Shown here piece by piece: positions 1 through 12,099 of a DNA stretch of 64,000 bases; position 1 is the first letter of the stretch; each line of letters opens with the position of its first letter. Location of the stretch: NCBI GenBank assembly GCA_002197995.1, contig NGZR01000004.1, positions 3,286,001 to 3,350,000 on the forward strand, in the 5' to 3' direction. The stretch is from Gaeumannomyces sp. JS-464 (Eukaryota; Ascomycota; Sordariomycetes; Magnaporthales; Magnaporthaceae). The notes beneath the pieces were generated by a model. That model did not search any database and had not been told where the DNA came from. It saw only the letters and a list, made by a program, of their open reading frames with translations. Made by a program: the position numbers and the translations under genes.

Positions 1-3000
1 TATAATAATTAAAACTCGTAATTAATTGCTAAAACTTTTTTTATAACTTTAAAAAGTCCCAATTTCGTATAATTTAATTTGTCGTTTAGTTGTTTTATTT
101 TAATATTAAACTGCTTTTCGTTAGCAACTCGTTTTCGAAATAAACGCTATTTACTTAGTTAATTTATTTATAATTAACGAAATATCGTAAATATTATTCC
201 AATGTTTAATTCGTTCGTTCGGTTTAACCATCCTTTTAAATTTGTAAACCATTAATAATAAAAACTCGGTTTTTAATTTAGCCGTTAAACCTTTTTAAAT
301 TTTACTAATAAATAATTTAATTCGATTTATAACGATACTTTCTTGCATTTTGTAATTAACTACCATATGTTTTTAAAAATATGTAAATTAGGTTTAATAT
401 ATTATTGCTTTTTTACTAGGGTCGGAAATACGCGTATTAGTAAAATCGGTTTACAAATACTAATATACTATTATACCGCATTTTGTTAAAAGTTTTTTAA
501 ATTTTGGTAATTTAACGATAAAATTTATAATAATTATTTACCACGCTTCGTTAGGCGCCGGTAACGGTTATAGCAATTTATAAGGGTTATACTTATTATT
601 TTTAATTTTTACATAAATTTCGCAATCCTTTATTACGGTTTATACTTTATTTTAGTTTTTATAAACCCGTAATGCTATTAAAGGTTTTTTTATATTTTAA
701 TTATTTTTTGGTAACCGTATATTACCTAATTGAAAACCTTTTAAATCCTTTTTAATATTTAAAATTCGTTTATTATTGCGATTATTAACCGTTGGTATAT
801 TAACATTAGCTTACCGTTTATTTTTTAAGTTAAAATGGTACGTATTTTTTTTAATATTTCGACTTTATAATCCGTTCGTCGGTTAAAAGCGTTTGCTCGC
901 CCGATTTCCGACCTTTTTTAATATACAATTTTAAAATGAAATTCGTTAAAAAAATTCGCTTTATTTAATTTATCGTTTATTTAAATCTCTGCTTTAATAA
1001 AATGTATTAGGTTTTTATAATTTATATATACCACGATTTTATAGTTTGATTTACGTAAATATATTTTTTATTTTTTAAACGCCCGGATTATCGCTAAAAG
1101 TTTTTTATCGTAAATTTAATAGTTTAACTTTAAACCGTGAAGTTATTACGAAAAAAAAGCATAAAAGTGTAACCTTTTTTGCTCGTTTCGCTAACTTAGC
1201 TATCTTTTAATAGCGTAATCGAAAGCGTCGGTTTTAACCTCGAAAAGTTTATCGGGATTTAGCATTGCTAATATTGGTTTTTACAATATTATATCCCGTA
1301 ATGGTTCGAAAGCTAATTATTCGATTTTAATCTATTTAAATCAGGTATTATTTTTGCTTAAATTGGTAAACGGTATTGCTTTTTTGCTAAAATCCTTAAT
1401 AAATCTTTTATAAAAGTTTAAAAAGTTTAAAAAGCTTTTAACGTTTTAAACGTTTTTTTTAATATTAGCTATTTTCGAACCTTTTATATTTTGGCTAGCT
1501 TTATACTAACTTTTTTTTAATTTAATAACGTATTTTAAAAAGGTAACTTTTTAAATGTACTAAATGCATTTTTTTTAATTCCATTAAAAGTTTCGCTTTT
1601 ATAGCTTTTAAAATATTTTATATATACATTTTCGGTGTTCGGTTTTATTTTTTAAAAAAAATAAAAATATTATCGAAATATATTACGATAAAAATGTCCA
1701 AATATTTTCGTAACGTATGGTTAATTAAGCTTTAGGAAGTGGCCGACGCGTTAATAAAACCAAAAGTTATTATTGGCGATTTAAATACCCCTTTTCGAAT
1801 TCGAAACGCTGTTTTCCACTGGTTTTTTTTAATTTTAACTATTTTATATGCCTTTCGCAAATTTAACGTTATAAATATACGTATTTTGCCGAGCTTATTT
1901 TTAAATTTATCGATTAAAAGCAAAAAATATCGATTTTTTATTATAACGTCGCTTAACGGTTTATAATCGACGCATATACGTTCGTCGTTCCTTCTTTTTA
2001 GCACAAATAAAATTCCATATCCGATTAGTAACTTTAATTTTCGGATAACTGTTTTTTTTTAAATTTTCCTTTAATTGTTATTTTAATACCCTTTATTGTT
2101 AAAAGTTAAACGAATATAACTTTTGGTATTTTAATTAAACGTTTAATTTAAATTTAATTTCGTAATGGAACGGTTTATATTTTAAAAGCCTTATATTTAA
2201 CTTTTTTTTAAACAATTTTTTATACCTACGGTATTTTTTTAATACCGTAGCATATCGTTTCTTATCGTTCGTTATAAGTATATAATCGCTTTCCATTTTA
2301 AATAATTATATATTTGCTAATATTAATCGCTAAAATTAGCGGCCTCGTTTTATCGTCGTTACGATTGCTTTTTTTTACGTTTTACGCTTTTCGCTCGGGG
2401 TTCATAATTATTAAACCATTTCGGCTGCTAAAAACTTTTCCCATTGGATAGAATTTATTGCCTAATTTATCCGCGGGTTATTTTTTTTAAACCAAAAAAT
2501 CCCTAAAACCACGTTTTTTTTTTATATTACTAATGTTTAAAATAACGGTTTTTTTTATAAAATCCGATTATTAACGTAAAATAATCGGTTTCGCGAATAA
2601 TAACGCTTTAATTATACGAAACCCGTTTTTTTTCCAAATTATAAAGTTAATACGGAAATTATTTCCTTTATATAATAAATTTCCATTTTTTTTACCGCTA
2701 TTAGTAAAATAAAATTCTTTTATATTTGGTTATTAATTATAACGGGTATTAATCGTTCGTTAATTTTTATTAATAATATTAAGTATTAGTTTTCGACTTT
2801 TATTATATTGGTTTTTGCTAAGGTTTTTTACGGTAGCAATTTATTCCGTGCTTTTTTCGCGGGTAATTGGTTTAGTTTTTTACCCCCGAGGTTTTAAAAG
2901 TTTATCCGTTCCTCGTATTGCATTTTCGTTATACGTTTCGAACTTATCGGATATAAAATTAAAAGTTTAAACATTGCGAAACTTTGCTTATAATTGCGTA

Positions 3001-3900
3001 TATTAATTTCTTATCGTAAAAATTAGTACCATTTCCGTAGTTTTACGCGTAATTGGTTTTTAAACTATTTTCGTAAAAACTAATTGTATTTTAGCCTTTT
3101 TCCTAAATGTAAAAAGCAATCGTTATAAAAGCATTTTGTTTAAAAAAGCTATTTATAGCCGTTTTTTACTAAAACTACGTTTTTATAATTTCCCGTTAGG
3201 AAATTATTAAGCTTTTTTTCGTCGATTTTTTTTGCGCTATGTTTCGCATTATTTCGTAATACGTAATTTATTAAACGTTTATAACCCAATTTAATATTTT
3301 TCCGTTATTATTTTTAATAGGTTAAACTTTTTATTAAATTTCGTTTTCCGTAAATTTTTTTACCAGAAGTTTATTATAAAAGCTCGTATTTATTATAAAA
3401 ACCTAATTTAATCCCTTTTTCGCGTTTTTTAATTAGCTATTACCCGGCGTATTAAACGTAATTATTTTAATAGTTTTTCGATTTCCTCGAATTTCGGCAA
3501 ACTTATCGTATTTTGTTAATCGTACTTTAAAGGCTTATTATTTATTCCGTAACCTTTTATAAACCACTTTACTTAACGGGGTGGTTTTTATTTTTCGGCG
3601 TTTTTTAAAGCTTTGTAAAATTTTCGAAACGTTTAAATAACTTTTTTTTCGTGGATTTAATCGGTTTTAATTTTTTAAAATATTTATATTGTTTTTTTTC
3701 CACGTTTTAAACTTCCATTTCATTAAACGCCTTTTAAACTCCATTTTTGCGAAATTTCGGTACATTATAACGGCGATTTTCGGTCCGGGTACCATTTTAA
3801 TCCGTTTTTATTAAATCGGTATATTTTAAATTAATCGTTATAATATACCGTTTAATTAAAACTAGGTTTTAAGTATAAATTTTTCGCTTTTTCGTTTTAT
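1..3900 (-). pseudogene. gypsy pol (protease-RT-RNase H-integrase), inactivated
   Basis: The longest surviving open segment (1732-2004) encodes an RT palm: VDYKPLSD, then KNRYFLLLIDKF, then FITLNLRKAYKIVKI, then KTAFRIRKGVFKSPIITFGF, the standard gypsy series. Downstream of it (lower coordinates) the active-site box reads YFDN instead of YFDD, explained by one G-to-A change. The RNase H/connection end is recognisable near 860-930. Numerous TAA/TAG stops prevent any product. The match is by eye; no alignment was run. Confidence 0.8.
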
Positions 3901-4900
3901 CGATAAACTATCACTACCCATTTGCTACCCTATCCGGTTAATTAAAAACAATGTTTTTTAACGTATCCGAATTGTTCGCATTTAAAACATTTTCCGTTTT
4001 TAACGTTAAAACGGATTTCTTTTTATCCTTTTACTAATACCCGGTTTTAATAATAAAATTTATAAGCTTTGGGTTGGCTTTATACGCCGTGCTTTCCTAG
4101 CGTTAAAGTTTTTTTTTTGGTTAAACTTTTAGAAATTTCCAAGTTTTAGCCATTATCCTTGTTTTTATCGTCGCTTTATAGTCGGCCGCTAATTTGGACC
4201 GTTTTTTTTTAATATATTTCGATAAAAGCTTACATCGTTTCGTTTTCGCGAGCTTATTTTTTAATTTTATTTCGCAGCTTTTCGTAAAAAGCCGGTAATA
4301 AAAGTTCGTTTTCCATTTTAATTTGGCTAAAATGCGTTAAAACTTTGCAACGTATTTCGAAGTTAGTTTTATTTATTTAAATCGTTAGATTTTTTTTCCG
4401 CGACTTTAATTTTATTTATTATACCGAACATTTTTTAAGCGTTTTTCGCATTTGTTAAATAATAAAAACACGATTTTCGTATTTTTGTTTCGGGCGTCTT
4501 TATCGTTTTTTAGGTAATTTCGGTACGTAAATTTAAACTAATTTTTTATTTTACTTTTTAACTTTATAATTGCGTATATAACTTTTTATTGCTCGGTTAC
4601 GAATTTTTTTCGTAAAACCGGAAATATCCTTTATATTCGGTAAGGAACATTTAAAATTGTCCGTTTTTTTATCGTATTCCGAAAACGCAAAAAATTTATA
4701 GGATTGTTTTATAAACGTAGCGATTTGTTTTATCGTTTGAGTAGTTTATTCCGCGATTTGGTTTAACGCAGCGTTTATATTAACAATAATTTGCGATAGC
4801 TATTAAGGGTTTTGTTAATTTAAGTTAAACTTTTATCCGTTAATTCGGATAACATTAGGATTTTAATTGGTTAATATGGTGTATTATTCGGTTTTTGGGC
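3900..4900 (-). pseudogene. gypsy gag remnant with CCHC zinc knuckle
   Basis: The minus strand at 3948-3989 reads CFKCEQFGYVKKHC, a CX2CX4HX4C-type knuckle in which the position normally holding G-H reads G-Y (CAT/CAC to TAT/TAC is a RIP-type change). This marks the nucleocapsid end of gag. The rest, toward the LTR at 4927, is frame-broken and only inferred to be gag from position. Confidence 0.65.
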
Positions 4901-4926
4901 TAAACACTAAATAGGATTAATTAAAA

Positions 4927-5480
4927 TGTTACAACCGGGGTTTTGCTTTTAAAATAAAGCATTTAAAAAAAAGGGTTAAAATAGTGCATTTATTAATAAT
5001 TTAAAAAATTTGGGGTTTTTATTATTATTAGTCATACTGCCGTTATGTCTGTAAAGACCTCGGTGCCTCTGCTTTTATATACATGTAAAAACCCTTGAAC
5101 TCGTCTCCGGGTGCGGAAATTTGGGGTTTTTAAATGCAGCATTTTAATGACTTGCTTTAAAGGATATTTAAAAGCTAACTTAGGAATGTCGATGCCTTAG
5201 TTAAAGCTATTTAGGATAATAGGAAACCCATTTTTTATATATACGCTTTTTGCCTTTACGGACCTTTAAATTTGTAGTTTTGTTTAAAGATTTAAAAATC
5301 CCTTTAAATTTGTGGCTTTATCCAAAAATCCTTTTAAATTTGTGGCTTTATCCAAAGATTTAAAAATTTAGCTTAAGTAAAACTGTTACGTATTTCCGTG
5401 TTTTTTAGTGGTGCGGGGTAAAGGCACCATTTGGAGCCCCTTTTGTCCTATGTTTTAAGGTTTGCATACTAATCGTAACA
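4927..5480 (-). repeat. 5' LTR of the minus-strand gypsy element
   Basis: It is bounded by the inverted termini TGTTAC...GTAACA and is 554 bp long. On the minus strand it starts TGTTACGATTAGTATGCAAA, like the LTRs of the complete plus-strand element. Internal tandem copies of a roughly 30-bp unit (CTTTAAATTTGTGGCTTTAT) lie near 5262-5370. It is longer than its 471-474 bp relatives partly because a 96-bp LINE tail plus duplicated target sits inside at 5021-5131. Confidence 0.85.
5021..5116 (-). mobile_element. 5'-truncated LINE tail inserted inside an LTR, 15-bp target duplication
   Basis: The 96-bp insert is flanked by identical 15-bp copies of AAATTTGGGGTTTTT at 5006-5020 and 5117-5131. Read on the minus strand it ends in a (TAA)n tail. 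Its body (GAGGCACCGAGGTCTTTACA and flanks) matches the 3' end of the large LINE at about 31,235-31,345. A 3'-anchored fragment with an A-rich simple tail and a long target duplication is the standard product of target-primed reverse transcription. The LTR must have been present first. Confidence 0.85.
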
Positions 5481-6167
5481 TTCCAGCAATTTATATCCTT
5501 TATAATAAAGGTTGCTTATATAAGTTATGTTTATATTATTAAGCACATTTAAAGCTTTTATAAGCAAATTTTATTATATTTATAGCCTTTATATTATAGG
5601 GAAATATACGAACATTTATATGGTTTTTATATATATTATTTATTATTCCTTTGCAAAGTTATTATTATTATTTATTATTTTTATTTATAATATTTTCTTG
5701 TATATTTTATATTTACGCTTTAATAAAGCATTAAAAGGGTGGGAAATTAAAAACCAATTATATAATAATAATTATTATTATTATTATAAAAAAGAGGAGC
5801 GTTTTTAACCGTTTTAAATGAAAAAAAGGATAAAAATCCTAGTATTTTTACCGATAAAATGGAGGAAACCGTTAATACGGAATATTTAAAAACGAACAAT
5901 CATGTTATTAATATTACGAAAAGTGAAATGGATTACGAAAATTAAAAAGTTTTTATATTTATTTTTATATTTATTTTATTAATATTATTAAATAAAAACG
6001 TTACATATTTAATATATATATTATTTAAAAGCAACAAAAAATTAACTAATTTAGTTACTTTAATTAGTTATTAGTTTATTACTATTAGTTTTAATCACTA
6101 GCCTAACTAAATTAGTTAGTTTTAATTACGGGGGTAATTAAACTAATTAATTAAATTCCCAACCTTG
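5481..6167. other. AT-rich relict; right edge resembles a hAT terminus
   Basis: No gene can be supported. Open stretches such as 5527-5808 are low-complexity I/Y/F/N translations of AT-rich DNA. The right boundary (ending TTAAATTCCCAACCTTG at 6167) reads CAAGGTTGGGAATTTAA on the other strand, and the next base resumes LTR sequence. This looks like the end of an inserted hAT-type element, but no left terminus or 8-bp duplication was found, so the identity is tentative. Confidence 0.35.
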
Positions 6168-6382
6168 CATATAAGTGAAAAAGTTCCTTATCTTTTAAAT
6201 GGTTTTAACTAAAACTCCGGCATTAATTAACTTACGTTAGCTTTTAAGCACCCCTTAGGGCAAGCAATTAATCGTTGCTTTTTAATTTCGTGTTCCCAGC
6301 CCCTATACCCCCAGCTAGTGCTACTATCCGCAAACTACCCTTAAAACGCTTTGCTTTAAAAGCAAAGCTTTTAATTATAACA
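6168..6382 (+). repeat. 3' part of gypsy LTR
   Basis: Aligns by eye with the last 215 bp of the LTRs at 12446-12919 and 19517-19987: it shares CGGCATTAATTAACTTACGT, then GGGCAAGCAATTAA, then CTTTAAAAGCAAAGCTTTTA and the terminal ATAACA (RIP form of GTAACA). Confidence 0.75.
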
Positions 6383-6383
6383 T

Positions 6384-8660
6384 TCGAGTTATTAATAATA
6401 ACTTTAATTTTATTAACGCGTCGGCTACTTTTAAAAACTTAATTAACCATACGCTACGAAAATACCTGGACATTTTCGTTATAATATATTTCGACGACAT
6501 TTTTATATTTTCGGAAAACCAGGAAAAACACCGAAAATATATGTATAAAATGCTTTAAAAATTGCAAAACGCAAAGCTTTTAATGGAATTAAAAAAATGC
6601 ATTTGGCAAATTTGGGAAATTACATTTTTAAAATATATTATTAAGGTAGGAAAAGTTAATATAAAGCCAGCTAAAATATAAAAAGTTCGAAAATAACTAA
6701 TATTAAAAAACGTTTAAAAGGTTAAAAGCTTTTTAAATTTTTTAAACTTTTACAAAAGATTTATTAAAATTTTTAACAAAAAGCTAATACCGTTTACCAA
6801 TTTCATTAAAAATAATACCGAATTTAAATGGATTAAAATCGAATAATTAGCTTTCGAACCATTACGGGATATAATATTGTAAAAACCAATATTAGCAATG
6901 CTAAATCCCGATAAACTTTTCGAGGTTAAAACCGACGCTTTCGATTACGCTATTAAAAGATAGCTAAGTTAGCGAAACGAGCAAAAAAGGCTATACTTTT
7001 GCGCCTTTTTTTCGCAAAAACTTAACAGTTTAAAGTTAAATTACCAACTTTACGATAAAAAAAACTTTTAGCAATAGTTCGGGCGTTTAAAAAATGGAAA
7101 ACGCATTTACGTAAAGCAAACTATAAAATTATGGTATATAAAGCATAAAAATTTAACACATTTTACTATAAGCAAAAATTTAAATAAACGATAAATTAAA
7201 TGGAGTAAATTTTTTAATGAATTTAATTTAAAATTATATATTAAAAAAGTCGGAAACCAAACAAACGAACGCTTTTAACCGATAAACGGATTACAAAATC
7301 GAAATATTAAAAAAAACACGTACTATTTTAGTTTAAAAAACAAACAATATATTAATATTAACATATCGATAATTAATAACCGTAATAATAAACGAATTTT
7401 AAATATTAAATTTTTTTAAAAAGTTTATAACCAAATGGTATACGGCTATTAAAAAATAACCAAAATATGGAAAAAAAACTTTAATCATATTATAAATTTA
7501 TAAAAATTAAAGCAAAATTATAAACCGTAATAAAAAATTGCGGAACTTACGTAAAAATTAAAAATAGCAAGCATAAACCTTATAAATTACTATTACCGCT
7601 ATTAAAGCTTAGCGAAATATAGCAAATAATTATTATGGATTTTATCGTTAAATTATTAAAATTTAAAAAACTTTTAAAAGAAATACGGTACGTAGCATTT
7701 TAATAATCGTAAATCGATTTACTAAATATATAAACTTTATACCCTATTAAAAAAGCAGCAATATATTAAACCTAGTTGATAAATTTTTAAAATACGTGGT
7801 AGCTAAGTACGGGATATAGGAAAATATCGTTACGAACCGAAATAAACTATTTATTAGCAAGTTTTGGAAAGGTTTAACAGTTAAATTAAAAGCCGAGTTT
7901 TTATTATTAACGGTTTATTATTTTTAAACAAATAGCTAAACCGAAAAAATGAACCAAACGTTAAAATAATATTACGATATTTTGTTAATTATAAATAAAT
8001 TAACTGGGTATAACTGCTTTTATTAGCTTAATACGTTTATAATAATTTAATTTATAAAATTACGGGCGTAACGCCGGATTACGCTCTAACCACGTGTTTA
8101 TATTTACGGTGTACGGAAAACCCAAAATTACGAAATTTTTAATAGTAAAAATACAAATTAAAAAATTTAAAAAGCTATATAAAAACCTTTAAATAAAGCT
8201 TAAACAAATCCGATAGCGTATAACGAATTAAATTAATAAAAAAAATGGAAAAACCAACTTTTAAAAAGGGGGATAGCGTTTATTTTCGAAAATAAATCGC
8301 TGGCGAAAAACAATTTAATATTAAAACAAACCGATTAAGCGATAAATTGGATTATACGAAATTAAAACCTCTTAAAATTACGAAAAAAAGGGTTAGCAAT
8401 TAATTACGACCTTCGGTTACTATTAATTATAAAATACATTTAGTTTTTTATATTTTCCAATTCGAATTAATATTATTAAAATTTCAAATAAACGAATTAA
8501 TTAAAATAAATTTAAATTACGAATACGAAATTAAAAAAAAATTTAACGAAAAAATAAAATACTGGATTAAATAATATTTAGTTAAATAAAAAAAATACGG
8601 TTACGAAAAAAACACGTAAAAAAAAAAAAAAAAAATTTAAAAATTGCTAAAATGCTTTAA
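6384..8660 (+). pseudogene. gypsy pol remnant: RT 3' part, RNase H, integrase, chromodomain
   Basis: RT resumes at FINASATFKN and continues through RKYLDIFVIIYFDDIFIFSE, where the catalytic YFDD is intact (about 6483-6494). RNase H follows at about 6900-7290 and integrase at about 7400-8400. A chromodomain-like end (GYEKNT motif near 8590-8620) matches that of the complete element. Stops are frequent and no reading frame is long enough to be expressed. Confidence 0.75.
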
Positions 8661-8774
8661 AAATACTAGCGAAAACGGTTACAAAAAGGTTAATTAAATA
8701 TAAAAAAAGAAAATAGCGAACTAAATTAGTTAAAAACTTTTAATACTACTTTTAATATTAAAAACTTTAATTAA

Positions 8775-9200
8775 AAAGGTTTTAGCTTAATTAAAAATCG
8801 AACTTGGGATTTCCGCTTAAAAACGTAAAAAATGTTATTATTACATTATTAGGTTATAAAGAAAGTGCATTTACTAAAACTAAATACAAGAAAGGAAATT
8901 GCAATTAACGGTTAGTAATAAAAACGGCGAAAAAAAAGCTTTATACGGATTTACTCGCCGTTAAAAACGATAAGCAAATCTAAATAAATGCATTCGGTAG
9001 GAATCGAATTTACGACTTTTGCAAAATTGCAAAAGCGGTGCCCGTTACATTACGGGTTCGAAAAAAATAATTAGCAAAAAAACGCATTTACTTAGTTTAA
9101 ATAAAAAAAAAAGCGAATTACTAACCGGGTTAGCAAAAAAAAGTCGAATTTGCGACCTCGATAAATGGTTAAGCGGAACGACTTTTATTAAAGTTAAAAA
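8775..9200 (-). other. Cluster of tRNA-like modules, antisense to the element
   Basis: Minus-strand T-arm-like segments occur at about 8785-8870, 8993-9065 and 9125-9200. In the second, GTAAA-TTCGATT-CCTAC becomes a perfect 5-bp T stem if two G-to-A changes are reversed. The third has a D-arm-like part (TAACTTTAATAAAAGTC) upstream of GGTCGCAAATTCGACT. A homologue of the first lies in the complete element at 18555-18635. None is a functional tRNA as it stands. Tentative, by eye. Confidence 0.35.
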
Positions 9201-9235
9201 AAAACAAACAGGTTTAAATTAGGATTAACCTTTAA

Positions 9236-9388
9236 CGTTTGCCAATTAAAAAAAACGGTAAAAGCTACGAATGGTTTAAATTGCGAAGCAATTTGGCGAA
9301 TTTCCCGATCTCTCCTCCGTTTAACGCGTTTGCGTTCCTTTATAGCCTTAATACCCCGACGTATTATACGTAACTTTTTTTAAACCAT
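9236..9388 (-). pseudogene. Antisense coiled-coil ORF remnant of gypsy element
   Basis: Reading the minus strand from 9388 gives a basic peptide with one stop, including IKAIKERKRVKRRRDREIRQ and IASQFKPFVAFTVFF. It is clearly homologous to the antisense ORF of the complete element (INAIKELKRIEREEADREAY, VASQFKTFVAFAVSF at 18779-19039). Conservation of the protein rather than only of the DNA, in a region between integrase and LTR, is why it is listed. Function unknown. Confidence 0.6.
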
Positions 9389-9843
9389 ATTTTTTTTATT
9401 TTCGTACACGTTCGATTTTAACGTTTACGGTTCGGCGCTTTTTTCGGTAGTTTTAAAAGCGTGTTTTAATTTCGCGTATTTTTTACTAAATAAGCAAAGT
9501 TATTTAAAAAAGGCATTTAACATATCGTAACGAAAACGGTTTTAACGCACGCATTTAATATAACGGGACGATTTTTTCGGAAATATTCAGCAAATAAATA
9601 AACCGTTAAATTTATAAGCGATATAAAAAGGGATTTTAATAGCGGATTTTAAAACGATAATAAAAAGGTTATTATAACAAATCATCGAACGAGCAAATAA
9701 AAGTTTTCGTTGTTAAACCTGGTTAAACATTTTGTTTAATAAAAAAGGGATAAAAAACGGTAAAAAAATAAAATATTTACTATTAATAAAAAGTGGGGCA
9801 ATTAATGTGGTTAAAAGGTTTTAATTTGGAAAAGGAAATTTAG

Positions 9844-10302
9844 TATTACGACTACGGGCGTTTAAAAAGGGCTGCTTTTAATGCAATATTGCGATTTTGC
9901 ATTTAAAATTAAAAGCGGTTACGCGAAAAGGTTACGTAATCTAAAAATAATATATTTGCTATAAATATAACATATATAGGATTAGAATTTAAAAGTAGTA
10001 TATTTATTATAAATATAAGATATATAGTATTAAAATTTAAAAGTGATATATTTGCTATAAATATAGCATATATAGCATTAAAAAAACCCCGAAAAATAAA
10101 AAAAGGATTTTCCTTATGTAAAATAGCTTTAATTAAAACTTCGGCATTAATTAACTCAAGTTAGCTTTTAAATATCCTTTAAAGCAAGCAATTAAAACGT
10201 TGCATTTTAAAACTTAAAGTTTTTTAAAATGTCGATAAATGCATTATTTTAGCCCTTTTTTTTAAAATGTTTTACTTTAAAAGCAAAACCCCAATTATAA
10301 CA
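9844..10302 (+). repeat. 3' LTR of deleted gypsy element, with internal tandem repeat
   Basis: It starts TATTACGACTACGGGCG (RIP form of TGTTACGACC...) after a purine tract (AAAAGGAAATT) that is the likely polypurine tract, and ends ATAACA at 10302. Three tandem units of about 41-50 bp at 9941-10079 share the core ATATTTGCTATAAATATA. This is the same position where the other LTRs carry roughly 46-bp tandem units. Confidence 0.8.
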
Positions 10303-11992
10303 ATTTATTTATATAGCTATATTATATTATAGCTTTTTTAACTTTATTTAAAATGTTTATGCTATTTAATAAGCTTTATTACTTATATTTTTGCTATTAA
10401 AACATTTTTTTTATTTTAAATCTTTTATACCTTATAAACGTAAACCCATAGTTCGCGAAAAACGGTATAATCCCCGTGCTTTCGTAAACTAACCTGTTTT
10501 AAGCGAATTAAGCTATAGGAAATAGTTATACCTAATCGTTTTATTTATAATTAATATAGTAACGTAAATACTATCTTATAGTTTAATTCGTTCGTTTCGT
10601 TTATTTATTTGTTTAAAAATGGCAAATTATAAATAAATCATGTTCGGCTTTTAACTTTACTATAAATCCTTTTTAAATTTTACTTATAAATAGCTTATTT
10701 TTATCCGTAATTAAACGGTTCGGCGTGCCGTATTCCGCTATTACGTATTTAATAAAAACGTACGTTAATTTTATAACGTTGCTATTTTTTTTATACAATA
10801 AAAACAAAGCATATTTAGTAAACCTATTTATTATTACCATTATATTATCGTATTTAACTTTAATTAAAAGCTTTTTAAATTAGGGAAATTTAATAACGAA
10901 ATTTATATTAACATTTTGCTATATTTTATTAAACGCTAATAAGGGTTATAACAACTCGTAAGGTTTATATTTATTAGCTTTATTTTTAACACAATTTTCG
11001 CAATTTTTTATTGCGTTTTATATTTCGGCTCGAATTTTTGCAAACTTATAATGTTATTATAACCGTTTTTATATTTTAATTACGTTTTAATAGCTATATG
11101 CCAATTGGTTATATATTGTTAAATTCTTTTTAAAGTTTAAACTTTTTCTTTTTAAATTATTTTAACGAATGTTTTTTATACGGGGATTAAAAATCCGTTT
11201 ACTTTTTTAGTTAAAATTACGCGGGTTTCATTAAGTACGGTAATTTAAAAGTTTAATTATCGGTTTAAAATATTCGCTCGTTCGTTTTCCGACTTTTTCC
11301 AATATTTAATCCGGATATCGTAATTTTGTAAAAACTCGTTTTAACGAATTTATCGTTTATTTAAATTTTTATTAATAGTAAAATATGTTAAGTTTTTATA
11401 ATCCGTATATATTATTATAACTTAATATTTAATTTTGTAAAAGTCCTGTCGCCATTTTTTAAATGCTTAAATGATTGCCAAAAGTTTTAATTATAAATTT
11501 CGTAATTTAATTTAAATTCGTTTAATTTTTGCGAAAAAAACGCATAAAAGTGCAACCGTTTTTGGTTATTCCGTTATCCGAATTATTTATTAATCGTATA
11601 ATTCGATGCGTCGGGTTTAATTTCGAAAAGGTTTTTAAGGTTTGGAAATATTAATATTAGTTTTTTAAATACGGCGTTTTATAATTGTTTAAACGCTTTT
11701 TATTTTTGCTTTTTTAATAAAATTTGTAATTATTTTTAAAAAATTCGTAAATAACGTAGCGATTTTGCTATAATTACGGATAAACCGTTTATAAAAGTTT
11801 AAAAAATTTAAAAACTTTCGTATTTTATAATATTTATAAATATAGGCCAATTTTAACTTTTTAATCTTTTTTTAATGTTTATAAAAACTTGTTTTAATAT
11901 AATTACGAATGTTAAAAAAGCGATTTTTTAAATGTGCTATACGTATTTTTCTAATTTAACGAAAAGTTTTACGTTAAGCAGTTTTTAAAATA
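10303..11992 (-). mobile_element. Minus-strand gypsy B, left piece (integrase to RNase H/RT)
   Basis: Homologous to the element at 1-5480. Integrase-side sequence around 10,530-10,600 aligns with 165-230 (shared TTTAATTCGTTCGTT). The RNase H motif (minus strand: YAFFSQKLNEFKLNYEIY) lies near 11,500-11,570. It starts directly at the end of the preceding LTR, so its own 3' LTR is lost. It is interrupted at a TA by the mariner element and continues at 20,931. Confidence 0.75.
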
Positions 11993-12028
11993 CAGTTAAT
12001 ATTAAAAAGTTTCCGTTTACCCCACCTT
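11993..12028 (+). repeat. Left terminal inverted repeat of mariner element
   Basis: 36 bp starting CAGTTAATATTAAAAAGTTT. Its partner is at 20895-20930, whose reverse complement starts CAGCTAATGTTAAAAAGTTT. The differences are C/T or G/A transitions, as expected after RIP. Confidence 0.88.
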
Positions 12029-12099
12029 AATAAAAACGCGTCGCGTTACGTATTTAAACCCTCCCCTTTTTTTTCTTTTATAACTTCGCTAAATGTCGG

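Larger units (their letters stand above)
1..5480 (-). mobile_element. Ty3/gypsy LTR retrotransposon, RIP-degraded, 3' end outside window
   Basis: Read on the minus strand the order is LTR (4927-5480), gag with a CCHC knuckle (3948-3989), reverse transcriptase (about 1650-2010), RNase H (about 860-1250) and integrase running off the left edge. Gag-protease-RT-RNase H-integrase is the Ty3/gypsy order. Sequence is extremely AT-rich, with stops in all frames, as expected from RIP. The RT retains recognisable stretches such as ICVDYKPLSDVIIKNRY and ITFGFINASATS, while the YFDD box reads YFDN at about 1669-1680. It is related to the elements at 6168-10302, 10303-23870 and 12446-19987. Confidence 0.9.
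6168..10302 (+). mobile_element. Internally deleted plus-strand gypsy element
   Basis: The order is: 3' part of an LTR (6168-6382), then directly RT (from 6384), RNase H, integrase, chromodomain, an antisense ORF region, and a complete 3' LTR (9844-10302). Gag, protease and the first part of RT are missing, because LTR sequence ending ATAACA abuts the RT motif FINASATF. This could be an internal deletion, or a copy that recombined. The 5' half of the left LTR is interrupted at 6168 by the relict element to its left. Confidence 0.8.

Noticed and set aside
5527..5808. 93-codon open frame in AT-rich DNA
   Set aside because: Composition is almost only I, Y, F, L, N and K; no motif, no conservation with other copies. 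Expected by chance in AT-rich sequence.
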